Source: an uncultured Bacteroidales bacterium
Lineage (GTDB): Bacteria; Bacteroidota; Bacteroidia; Bacteroidales; Paludibacteraceae
NCBI GenBank assembly: GCA_900316125.1
Contig: ONBO01000014.1
Coordinates: 21,981-85,980 of the forward strand
Length of the DNA stretch: 64,000 nt
Direction of reading: 5' to 3'
Shown here: piece by piece, positions 53,908 to 61,341 of the stretch
Position numbering within the stretch: the first letter of the stretch is position 1
How the letters are laid out: each line of letters opens with the position of its first letter
Program-made: the position numbers and the translations under genes
Notes under the pieces: model-generated
Told to the model about the DNA's origin: nothing
Database searches by the model: none
What the model saw: the letters and a program-made list of their open reading frames with translations, nothing else

Positions 53908-54795
53908 TTAATACAGAAACGTTCTGTTATCAGGTTGGCAAACCTTTATTGCTTCATCCATTATGGGATGTTCTATGTCAAAGTCGCATTCATAATCCTC
54001 ATTATACTGTGTAACAGGATATTGGCCAATTTCGTTATTATAATCACGGCCACACATGTAACAACCCATGCGGATCCAATATGCAGTGTTTTTACCATAA
54101 AAATAGTACGTAATATAGCCGTATGATCCGGAATCCTCTTCATACCCCAACAAATTAACTCGTGGTTTTGATTCTATGGGATCATTTATGTTCCAAAGGG
54201 TGAATCTGAGCGTATCGGTCATTTCATCTATTCTCACTCTGTAATGCTCTGTTTCCATATAGTGCCTGCACCTGACATAGTTTCTTATTGATTTGTGAAG
54301 TCCTTGCTTCTCCAAAGAAATCCGTTTCCGAGTCAGATTTTTAATAAAGTTTGAGCATTCACCTACGGCTATCAACTTACCATTTTCACTAACTACAGCT
54401 GACGATGCAAAAGTAACAGTACCTATGTTGTATTGGAAATTTAATGTTCCGTACATGATGCTATCACAAACCTCTTTTGTGAAAATACTGTCATACATGG
54501 CGACAAATTCATCCTCGTTCTCTATTATAACGTAACGGTTTATCATCAACGGAAAATCTGTCATCTGCTTAATTGAATCCACATTGCCATTAGCCACAAG
54601 ACGGCGAAAAACTTCCGCCTTATGCCTGTATGATTCATCTGGGTCATACGGCACAAAAACAGCATCCATAACATTTGTGACGGTCTCTGCATCAAAACAC
54701 CTCTCAGTTTGTGAACTTTTACCTGAGTTTGCAGTACAGGATACCAGAATGGTCATAAGCGCAAAAAATAGAAGGGAGCTAAGGAAATGTTTCAT
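53908..54795 (-). CDS. Hypothetical lipoprotein
   Basis: A 295-residue protein with a lipoprotein signal (MKHFLSSLLFFALMTILVSC, Cys20) followed by a Ser/Thr/Lys-rich stretch. The body is rich in Tyr, Asp and Arg (TYYFYGKNTAYWIRMGCYMCGRD split around Cys-x-x-Cys) and has no motif I recognise. It starts 7 bases after the end of the next upstream gene, suggesting cotranscription. AT content is higher than in the core genes to the left. Function unknown; probably periplasmic or surface-exposed. Confidence 0.7.
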   Translation of the reverse strand: MKHFLSSLLFFALMTILVSCTANSGKSSQTERCFDAETVTNVMDAVFVPYDPDESYRHKAEVFRRLVANGNVDSIKQMTDFPLMINRYVIIENEDEFVAMYDSIFTKEVCDSIMYGTLNFQYNIGTVTFASSAVVSENGKLIAVGECSNFIKNLTRKRISLEKQGLHKSIRNYVRCRHYMETEHYRVRIDEMTDTLRFTLWNINDPIESKPRVNLLGYEEDSGSYGYITYYFYGKNTAYWIRMGCYMCGRDYNNEIGQYPVTQYNEDYECDFDIEHPIMDEAIKVCQPDNRTFLY

Positions 54796-54802
54796 ATTGT
54801 TT

Positions 54803-55573
54803 CTATTGACGATTAAGCCACTTTATGGTATGGTCTCCCATTTTGTATTCTATGGATTGTACGTAAAAGTCTCTTGTATTATCAAAGGCATCCAAAGCCT
54901 GTTTTTCAATCCAAGAATCAGATGAGAACTGAGCCTTGTCTTTTGCGGAAACTTTTGTCGGTTTCCCTTTATGGAAAACTATTTTCATATATTCCCATAC
55001 TCCATCCTCATAAAAAGTCACAATTTCCTGATGTTCAAGATAAAACTCACAGCTATTGCAAATTGCGTTATAAGGCGGATAGTTGAGATGAGTTAAAGAG
55101 CTACCATTTATGCTATACACGTTAAAGTTATTTCCACCACGCTCCCTACTGTAATCAGACACAAGAAGTTCCGGTTTGCCATCAAAATTCACATCATAAA
55201 ATTGAAATGAAGTATGGTATCCCAAAGGATTATTGGAACTATAGTAAGGGTTGTCTTTCTCTGGCAATATGTATTTAAACACGTAATGTTCTCCATTTTT
55301 CCAATGAATATTTCCATACGTTGTGCTGTAGCATGAATAGTAGTCTGAATGGAAAACAAATTCCACCTTCCCGTCCTTAATAAAGTTCATTGTCACCTTC
55401 CCCCACTCACCATCTTCTGAACAAGGGTAAAAATAACCGGACACCTTATAACCGTTTACAACCCTATCATATTCAAAAGAAACTTTGATTGTGGTATTTT
55501 TAGGATCTTCAGCAAAAGCACTCTCTCCTACAAGAAGCGCAAACAGTATAGGGAGAATAAGTTTTTTTATCAT
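54803..55573 (-). CDS. Hypothetical secreted protein
   Basis: A 256-residue protein with signal sequence MIKKLILPILFALLVGESAFA. A central FG-GAP-like segment (FYDVNFDGKPELLVSDYS) has the Asp-rich turn seen in calcium-binding beta-propeller repeats, though only one copy is evident. Aromatic-rich flanks follow, ending MGDHTIKWLNRQ. Likely periplasmic or surface. It is the upstream partner of the lipoprotein at 53908-54795 (7-base gap). Function unknown. Confidence 0.7.
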   Translation of the reverse strand: MIKKLILPILFALLVGESAFAEDPKNTTIKVSFEYDRVVNGYKVSGYFYPCSEDGEWGKVTMNFIKDGKVEFVFHSDYYSCYSTTYGNIHWKNGEHYVFKYILPEKDNPYYSSNNPLGYHTSFQFYDVNFDGKPELLVSDYSRERGGNNFNVYSINGSSLTHLNYPPYNAICNSCEFYLEHQEIVTFYEDGVWEYMKIVFHKGKPTKVSAKDKAQFSSDSWIEKQALDAFDNTRDFYVQSIEYKMGDHTIKWLNRQ

Positions 55574-55613
55574 AAACGTGTATTTATAGTTTTACCATAT
55601 TATTGGGCTTCCA

Positions 55614-55805
55614 TCAATATTCTTCCTTTACTTCCTCACACGCTACACAAACGCTGTACGGGATAACGTGGACTCTCTTTCTGTGTTTTTGATACCAGCC
55701 TAAAAATTTACTACAAGCAGGGTCATCTTTGCTGTCTAAGAGTTCGTTCACATACAGTGCCGCCACTGGACTCTTTACGCATATTAACAGCTGCCAGAAA
55801 GTCAA
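55614..55805 (-). CDS. Possible small gene or gene remnant, TTG start
   Basis: An open frame of 63 codons starting at TTG 55805, 11 bases after the retropepsin-like gene. The protein has plausible composition (YVNELLDSKDDPACSKFLGW; later VCVACEEVKEEY), but no ATG or GTG start precedes it. In another frame an ATG at 55811 gives MFDFLAAVNMRKES and stops after 28 codons, so a frameshift joining the two frames is possible. Not recognised; may be a decayed gene. Confidence 0.35.
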   Translation of the reverse strand: MTFWQLLICVKSPVAALYVNELLDSKDDPACSKFLGWYQKHRKRVHVIPYSVCVACEEVKEEY

Positions 55806-55816
55806 ACATATTGAGA

Positions 55817-57202
55817 TCAGTTCTTAATCTTGATAACACTGTTCTTGTTATCTATCTCTATTCTGCCAAGGCGGCCCAGTACGCTCTGCCCAAGCAGCAG
55901 CGGAGCTTTCTGGTTGCGTACCACAGATGCCCTAACATTGGTAAGATTATGCCCGCCAAAAGTCACATTTTTAAGGTTAATAACCGTACCCACGGTGACA
56001 TCGCCGTTGGCATCCACAAAATTCTGGCTTCCTATCACGTCTTTTTTAGAGAGGTACCCATTCTTGAACATAAAGTTAGCCTCCACAAGTGATATGCTAA
56101 CATCGGAGGCTCCTGTGTCAAACACAAAATAGAGAGGCAAGTCATTTATACTGCACTTAACCTTGCATACACCACCATCCTTCGTAAACGGCACTTCTGA
56201 CACACTGCCGTCATTTGGCAAATCATTGTCATCAGAATTCTCTTGAGGTTTCAGCACATCAGAGTTCCGCTGCTTTTCACGATATTCTTCAACCAGTTTC
56301 TTATACTCCTCCGTATCACGTATTGACTGCAAGTCAAAGTCACATTCCACATGATATGAGTATGTATCTCCTTTTTCAAATGACGTCTTCAAACAAGAGA
56401 GAGACTTCTCTTTGTTTCCCATGCGTGCATACAGGCACGCTGCATTGTAATATGAACCAGCATCTAAGGTGTCTTTGGCAATTACTGAATCCATTATCTC
56501 AACAGCCTTGTCGTTTTGTCCTAAACCTTGATACGCAAAGTAAATACAATAGTACTTTTCAGGCGTATCCTCTAATTCTATTACCTTGTTGTAATCTGCA
56601 TTGGCAAGCACAGCATTGCCCTTGAGTTTATATAAATCGCCCCGACTCAAGTAGAGATAAGATATGCTGTCTCCTAACAAAATGGCAGTGGAATAATCAT
56701 CTATAGCTCCTTGCACATCCAAGTACCTTTTAGCATCCGCACGATATAAGTACCCATCAGCAAAAGCCGGATATTCCGCCACTATTCCATCCCATATTTC
56801 AACCACCTCACTGAGCCGGCCCAGACTATACAACAACTGTGTTTTTATCTCCTTGGCACTATAATAATCAGGGTCCATATTTAGAGCCGCATTAACAGCC
56901 TCCAACCCATTTTCATACATACCCATAGCATTGTAACATTTAGCTATATTACAATACACAACAGATGACGGGTCCATCTGGTTTAATTTCTCGTATATAC
57001 TAATAGCCTTCTCATAATCTTTTGAATAGTGGTATGTATATCCTAAATAGTATAACCAGACGGGGGTATTTGAGTTTTTAAGTTGCTCTACAGTTAGTTT
57101 GGATATAAACTTCTGTCTGTATGGATCTTTCAGGTTGCAGGCCAGTTCTAATGCCGTGCTTGCCTCATCATCGGAGTAAAGCATAAGCACCAAATTGTTC
57201 AT
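55817..57202 (-). CDS. TPR protein with retropepsin-like aspartic protease domain (3' part of a split gene)
   Basis: A 461-residue product. Residues about 40-290 contain several tetratricopeptide units (LYYLGYTYHYSKDYEKAISIY, NIAKCYNAMGMYENGLEAV, YNAACLYARMGNKEKSLSCL). After a charged linker, the C-terminus resembles a clan AA aspartic protease half, with FVFDTGASDVSIS near residue 360 and APLLLGQSVLGRLGRIEID near the end. It has no signal peptide of its own. The preceding gene, which does, ends only one codon upstream in the same reading frame (AAT TAA CTA ATG). So this is probably the distal part of a single 655-codon secreted protein broken by one stop, or a re-initiated second product. 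Confidence 0.75.
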   Translation of the reverse strand: MNNLVLMLYSDDEASTALELACNLKDPYRQKFISKLTVEQLKNSNTPVWLYYLGYTYHYSKDYEKAISIYEKLNQMDPSSVVYCNIAKCYNAMGMYENGLEAVNAALNMDPDYYSAKEIKTQLLYSLGRLSEVVEIWDGIVAEYPAFADGYLYRADAKRYLDVQGAIDDYSTAILLGDSISYLYLSRGDLYKLKGNAVLANADYNKVIELEDTPEKYYCIYFAYQGLGQNDKAVEIMDSVIAKDTLDAGSYYNAACLYARMGNKEKSLSCLKTSFEKGDTYSYHVECDFDLQSIRDTEEYKKLVEEYREKQRNSDVLKPQENSDDNDLPNDGSVSEVPFTKDGGVCKVKCSINDLPLYFVFDTGASDVSISLVEANFMFKNGYLSKKDVIGSQNFVDANGDVTVGTVINLKNVTFGGHNLTNVRASVVRNQKAPLLLGQSVLGRLGRIEIDNKNSVIKIKN

Positions 57203-57205
57203 TAG

Positions 57206-57784
57206 TTAATTCCCTAATTTTATGGCCTCGTCAAAATTCCCCCTTCCAGATTGGTTCCTGCCTAAAGCAACGTATAACCTTGCATCACCAGGCCTTATTT
57301 TCAGCAGAGCGTTATAATCAGCATCAGAGAGGTCATATTCTCTCAATTCAAAATAAAGCTGGGCACGTTCATCAAAATAATCATACTTACCATCCAGTTT
57401 TATGGCGTTAGACAAATCATCCAAGGCTCTTACAGTATCATTAAGAGCCAGATAGGTCTGAGTTCTCAATCCAAGCAATAATGCACGGGACGGTTTATCT
57501 TTTTTAGGCGCATATTTCAAACCAGCATCACAAGCCGCAAGCGCCTTACCATACTCCTCATTTGCAAGTCTAATTCCAGCTATAAAGATATAAGAGCCAT
57601 AACTTTTAGGGTTTTCATTTATATCCTTGTTAAAATACTCAAGAGCCTTATCATACTGTTCCGCTTCCCAAGCCTCATGTCCACGGTTAAAATAGTACGA
57701 CTCAGGGGCCTGCGATTTTGAGTCTTTGCCCAAAACTAAAAGAGAAGAAAAAAGAACCGCAATAGTGAATAAAAGTTTTTTCAT
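57206..57784 (-). CDS. Secreted TPR protein (5' part of a split gene)
   Basis: A 192-residue product with signal sequence MKKLLFTIAVLFSSLLVLG and four to five tetratricopeptide units (YFNRGHEAWEAEQYDKALEYF, GIRLANEEYGKALAACDAGL, YLALNDTVRALDDLSNAI, LYVALGRNQSGRGNFDEAIK). It ends abruptly within a TPR helix (DEAIKLGN-stop). The next ATG is two codons further in the same frame and begins the TPR/retropepsin-like product. The full ancestral protein would have been an exported TPR-aspartic protease. A sequencing or assembly error cannot be excluded. Confidence 0.75.
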   Translation of the reverse strand: MKKLLFTIAVLFSSLLVLGKDSKSQAPESYYFNRGHEAWEAEQYDKALEYFNKDINENPKSYGSYIFIAGIRLANEEYGKALAACDAGLKYAPKKDKPSRALLLGLRTQTYLALNDTVRALDDLSNAIKLDGKYDYFDERAQLYFELREYDLSDADYNALLKIRPGDARLYVALGRNQSGRGNFDEAIKLGN

Positions 57785-57804
57785 AGGTGTGATTTTATTG
57801 TTAA

Positions 57805-57825
57805 AGTTTTACTGTTAATATGGAG
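57805..57825. repeat. Upstream motif shared with 60077-60097
   Basis: AGTTTTACTGTTAATATGGA and one more base match 60077-60097 at 19 of 21 positions. Both copies lie 20-27 bases upstream of minus-strand start codons (57784 and 60051). Possible shared regulatory or duplicated leader sequence. Confidence 0.4.
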
Positions 57826-57880
57826 AGGCACAAAGAAAAGACACATTATATATCCACTTAATTGTTTCCATTAACGAGTT

Positions 57881-59284
57881 TTATTGTTTATACTCATCTG
57901 AAGAAATAACAAACGAGCGTTTCCATGTTGGAGACACGTCTGAGGTAAAACAAAAAAGAATACTCAAATGGTTCCATTCAGATATAATCATCATATTGTC
58001 TTGAGTGTACTGCCAATTATCCAGAACATAATTCTTCAAACCATCGGCTTCAATTACATCCAGTTCTGACTTGTTCACATTTGAAAGACGCATATTATAT
58101 ATAATAGTGTCACTATCATCATGTCTTACGACTCTGTCAAGAGTAAAATCCTCAGAAATAAATTGCGCAGGAAGTTCTCTATTGTAATTAAACACCGCTT
58201 TTTCAAACACAGCCTGACTGGTTTTGTAGGAATATGACTTACTAGACAACGAGTCATACTCACTCGGAGAAAGACTAATCTGGTAAATATATACATTATG
58301 AATATCATTCCAAATTTCCGTGTAATAATAATGATGTTCACTGCATAACAGGGCGATTGGATTATTATAATCGCCTGAGGAAGAATGTAACACATTCTCT
58401 TTTGCCATTATTTCAGCAAGTTTTATCTGGGCAGAGGAATAATCAGTCCTATTGATTTGCGTTGATTTAACAACAACAAAACATGTGTCATCTGTTAAAT
58501 ACACATCGCTCAAGATTCCATATTCATTTCTTTGGGGTAATACTTTGGTAATCTCCGCAACAGCAGTTTCCATCTGTCCCTTATCTGAATGTGTGTCAAC
58601 AAATACTTTAACAATTCCTAAACTGAACAAGCACAACAATGCAACCAAAACAGAGGCTATCAATATTTTATCTGTTTTTAGGAAATGCCTGCTTTGCTTT
58701 GGAAACTTTTGATACAATTCCTCAGACATATACAGATAAACTAAAAAAGCAGTCACCCATAGCATATTGCCGATGCATCTTGCTGGAGAATTCCAATAAC
58801 TAACATCATCTGTTTTAGAGTAATAAGTAACAATATTTAAAACATCCGTGAATAGCACCAAATATAGTTGTAGTTTCCCCAGCCCAACAGCATTAGGCAT
58901 CATACGCAAGAAAGCGATTACAGTATATATTGATAACGCAACAAAGGAGAGGACCCATATAACATCTACTGTCAGGAACCATACATTACCAAGGTTGAAA
59001 GACGTCTTGAAGTTTATCCAACCCAAAATCATAGTAAGAACAGCACCAGCACCTACACAACATAAATATAATTGGGCAAAGCCGCTATACCTTTTACTAT
59101 TCTCTTTACGTACCGCTTGCTCTGCTTCTTTTTTTTGCTTTTCAACAGCATCCTCATCATAAGTATCACACGTGCCATCAAAGTCCGCTTTCGCATTCGT
59201 CAAGCCGCACAGTAAACCCTGGTTTACATCCATCTGTCGATGTTTGCACACCTTACAAAATTTCAGTTGTTCTTCTCTTGTCAT
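57881..59284 (-). CDS. Membrane protein with N-terminal cysteine motif, DUF2569-like
   Basis: A 467-residue protein. The N-terminus carries a cysteine cluster FCKVCKHRQMD...GLLCGLT...GTCDTYDED (C-x2-C...C...C), seen at the start of many Bacteroidetes membrane proteins and possibly metal-binding. Four membrane helices follow between about residues 68 and 185, resembling DUF2569, and a fifth at about 210-230. The C-terminal 230 residues are hydrophilic and probably extracytoplasmic. No enzymatic motif is visible. The stand-alone gene lies in the AT-rich right end. Function unknown. Confidence 0.7.
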   Translation of the reverse strand: MTREEQLKFCKVCKHRQMDVNQGLLCGLTNAKADFDGTCDTYDEDAVEKQKKEAEQAVRKENSKRYSGFAQLYLCCVGAGAVLTMILGWINFKTSFNLGNVWFLTVDVIWVLSFVALSIYTVIAFLRMMPNAVGLGKLQLYLVLFTDVLNIVTYYSKTDDVSYWNSPARCIGNMLWVTAFLVYLYMSEELYQKFPKQSRHFLKTDKILIASVLVALLCLFSLGIVKVFVDTHSDKGQMETAVAEITKVLPQRNEYGILSDVYLTDDTCFVVVKSTQINRTDYSSAQIKLAEIMAKENVLHSSSGDYNNPIALLCSEHHYYYTEIWNDIHNVYIYQISLSPSEYDSLSSKSYSYKTSQAVFEKAVFNYNRELPAQFISEDFTLDRVVRHDDSDTIIYNMRLSNVNKSELDVIEADGLKNYVLDNWQYTQDNMMIISEWNHLSILFCFTSDVSPTWKRSFVISSDEYKQ

Positions 59285-59403
59285 ATTATGAAATCAAGTA
59301 ATTATCAAAACTTATCACAATCACAGTCACAATGTCACTCACTATAGATCCTAATATTTTTTGATTTATCATACCATTGTATATTTAGTGGCCATAACTT
59401 TAT

Positions 59404-60051
59404 TCATCCTTTAACGTCCTTATCCGTCTCCGCCACTGCCACATCTTGGCACTGCGTATCATCACTATGATAACCAGCCTTAAAACCTACCGTTTTATGG
59501 TTGGCGGACGATGTTGAACCAGACTGGTATTTAGGAACCTGCCTAATTACAATAAGGTCATCTGACATGGCAGAGGAGAAGTGGTCCATTTCTGCTGACA
59601 TGGACTTAAGCACATCAATTATTCTTGACGGCTGCGCCAGTTCAACCTGATACAAGAACCTCATAGACCTACTTTCCACCCCTAACAATGAGACATTGAG
59701 CCTTAAATTGGTCAGATAAAGCGTATGGTCTATCATAATCCTCAGGCCATCAGTATTTACATCATCGTACGCATCTGGCACATCCCAATAGGAACAAATA
59801 CAAACCGTACAACTTTTGGAAAAATCATTCTGAAAAAAATAGACTTGATATTTGGCACCACGGTATGTTACAGTCAGTACTCCCTCATCCATAGAATAGT
59901 TGAAGCCATTCTCATACAATACCTTACGAGCCTTTTCCATGCATTTTTGCGGAGTGGCTGCCCTATTCAGCAGATAGTCAACAATAACAGGCACTGCAAT
60001 AGCCGTAATCAGTACGGAATATAAGAGTATGTAGATGTAAATTCTTTCCAT
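59404..60051 (-). CDS. Hypothetical membrane-anchored protein
   Basis: A 215-residue protein with one N-terminal hydrophobic helix (IYIYILLYSVLITAIAVPVI) and a soluble domain rich in beta-type sequence (GVLTVTYRGAKYQVYFFQND; IIDVLKSMSAEMDHF). The tail is hydrophilic and charged. No motif recognised. It shares a 21-base upstream motif with the gene starting at 57784. Function unknown. Confidence 0.65.
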   Translation of the reverse strand: MERIYIYILLYSVLITAIAVPVIVDYLLNRAATPQKCMEKARKVLYENGFNYSMDEGVLTVTYRGAKYQVYFFQNDFSKSCTVCICSYWDVPDAYDDVNTDGLRIMIDHTLYLTNLRLNVSLLGVESRSMRFLYQVELAQPSRIIDVLKSMSAEMDHFSSAMSDDLIVIRQVPKYQSGSTSSANHKTVGFKAGYHSDDTQCQDVAVAETDKDVKG

Positions 60052-60076
60052 AAAGCAAATTTTTCTAACTCAGTTT

Positions 60077-60097
60077 AGTTTTGCTGTTAATGTGGAG
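60077..60097. repeat. Upstream motif shared with 57805-57825
   Basis: AGTTTTGCTGTTAATGTGGA plus one base, 19/21 identical to 57805-57825, 26 bases upstream of the 60051 start codon on the minus strand. Confidence 0.4.
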
Positions 60098-60151
60098 TTT
60101 GGGGTTGGAGGTAACATGGGATTTGGCCGTTTATGCAGTCACATATGCATA

Positions 60152-60472
60152 TTATGCTGATGGCATCCATTTATTGAGTTGAATATCTACCTTTCTTATC
60201 ATCTCTGGTGTAATATACTTGCGCATACGGTCATAGACAACCTCTATTGATAGAATTTCGTCCGCCCAACCAAGTATAGGATGATTGCGCGTGGATATTA
60301 AATCAATGGGCAATATTAAATATGACAGTGCAGCATAAATTATTGCCTTATCTTTTGATGTGGTCTTATCATCCTTTAATACATAATAAAGCAACAGAGG
60401 CGTACGAGCCATTGATCTTCCAACCCTTTTACAAAAAGCAGCAAGACTATTCCAAAGAAGTTGAATATCCAT
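60152..60472 (-). CDS. DUF1232 (YkvA-like) protein
   Basis: A 106-residue protein with the DUF1232 core: a helical N-terminus, then the short amphipathic/hydrophobic segment DKAIIYAALSYLILPIDLI with the characteristic YxxxPxDLIP-like stretch, then WADEILSIEVVYDRMRKYI. These proteins are predicted to associate with membranes; function unknown. It is the last gene of the tight minus-strand operon, 6 bases after the 53-residue gene. Confidence 0.82.
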   Translation of the reverse strand: MDIQLLWNSLAAFCKRVGRSMARTPLLLYYVLKDDKTTSKDKAIIYAALSYLILPIDLISTRNHPILGWADEILSIEVVYDRMRKYITPEMIRKVDIQLNKWMPSA

Positions 60473-60478
60473 CTCCTT

Positions 60479-60640
60479 CTATTTTATTAGTTTAGTAATT
60501 TCATTGATTATAAATCTGCCAACTTTTCGTTCAACACCCTGCTTTGTAGTTGGCACTCCAGTGGCACGTGCAACATTCTGTTTTACCTTAGATATACCAA
60601 CAGCACGTTTCCACGAAAAAGTAAGTCCTGGAATTTTCAT
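60479..60640 (-). CDS. Small basic protein, 53 residues
   Basis: Starts MKIPGLTFSWKRAVGISKVK and continues VARATGVPTTKQGVERKVGR, ending EITKLIK. The MKIPGLTFSWKRA opening recalls a family of small Bacteroidetes proteins, usually of unknown function. Its ATG overlaps the TGA of the preceding gene (ATGA at 60637-60640), which argues strongly that it is translated. No membrane helix; highly basic, so nucleic acid or membrane-surface binding is possible. Confidence 0.75.
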   Translation of the reverse strand: MKIPGLTFSWKRAVGISKVKQNVARATGVPTTKQGVERKVGRFIINEITKLIK

Positions 60641-61338
60641 TTGCTAATTATATACGATTTTACATCCTCTTTTATTTTGTCTCTCTGCTCTTTCTCCCAT
60701 TCATTTAGAACTTCTTTTGCAAGGCGTGTTCTTGTTTTGGCAATTTCTTGTGCAATCATATCCGTCGTCAGTTTATCCGCTTTCTCGTTTATATCAATCT
60801 GGGTCTTTTGTCGTTGCATTTCTGATGTCAAAAACTCATTCACCTTTTGCTCTGCAAAAAGTCTTTCCATTTTTATGGTGTCTCGATAAAGTTTGACATA
60901 CAAACTATCATTATTAACGTCAAACCTGACAGGTATATAAAATAAAATTGATATGACCACAAAAACTATAATTAAAACCACTAATGAGTGCAAACCTGGT
61001 AATACACGAATAAAACAATATGACGTTCCAACAGCATACGATGTGGATAAAAGCCATTTTAAAAATCCATGATTTTTATGTGTAATTGCAAAATTATAGT
61101 TTGATAGGTAAAATTGATATGAGAGAAAAACTAAGACTCCTATCAGGGAAGAAATTAAAACAGGATTTTTAAGTCTCATATCATGGGCAAAAGCACTGAA
61201 GATCAAACTTGAAAAGACAGTTATCAAAGCTATAAATATTTCTTTCTTGATGAATTTTACTTTCTCATCAATACATAGATCAAGGATTTTGAAATCCACC
61301 CCAAAAAACAGCCTTTGCATTACTTTCCCTGACTCCAT
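60637..61338 (-). CDS. Membrane protein with C-terminal coiled coil
   Basis: A 233-residue protein. Four hydrophobic helices lie in residues about 33-135 (EIFIALITVFSSLIFSAFA; LISSLIGVLVFLSYQFYL; LVVLIIVFVVISILFYIPV). A charged coiled-coil tail follows, ending IAKTRTRLAKEV then LNEWEKEQRDKIKEDVKSYI. The last 34 residues align without gaps to the end of the neighbouring DUF4407 protein (11 identities, including EWxK, KI and YI). It lies 3 bases after DUF4407 and overlaps the 53-residue gene by 4. Not recognised otherwise; probably part of the same membrane complex. Confidence 0.72.
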   Translation of the reverse strand: MESGKVMQRLFFGVDFKILDLCIDEKVKFIKKEIFIALITVFSSLIFSAFAHDMRLKNPVLISSLIGVLVFLSYQFYLSNYNFAITHKNHGFLKWLLSTSYAVGTSYCFIRVLPGLHSLVVLIIVFVVISILFYIPVRFDVNNDSLYVKLYRDTIKMERLFAEQKVNEFLTSEMQRQKTQIDINEKADKLTTDMIAQEIAKTRTRLAKEVLNEWEKEQRDKIKEDVKSYIISK

Positions 61339-61341
61339 AGA

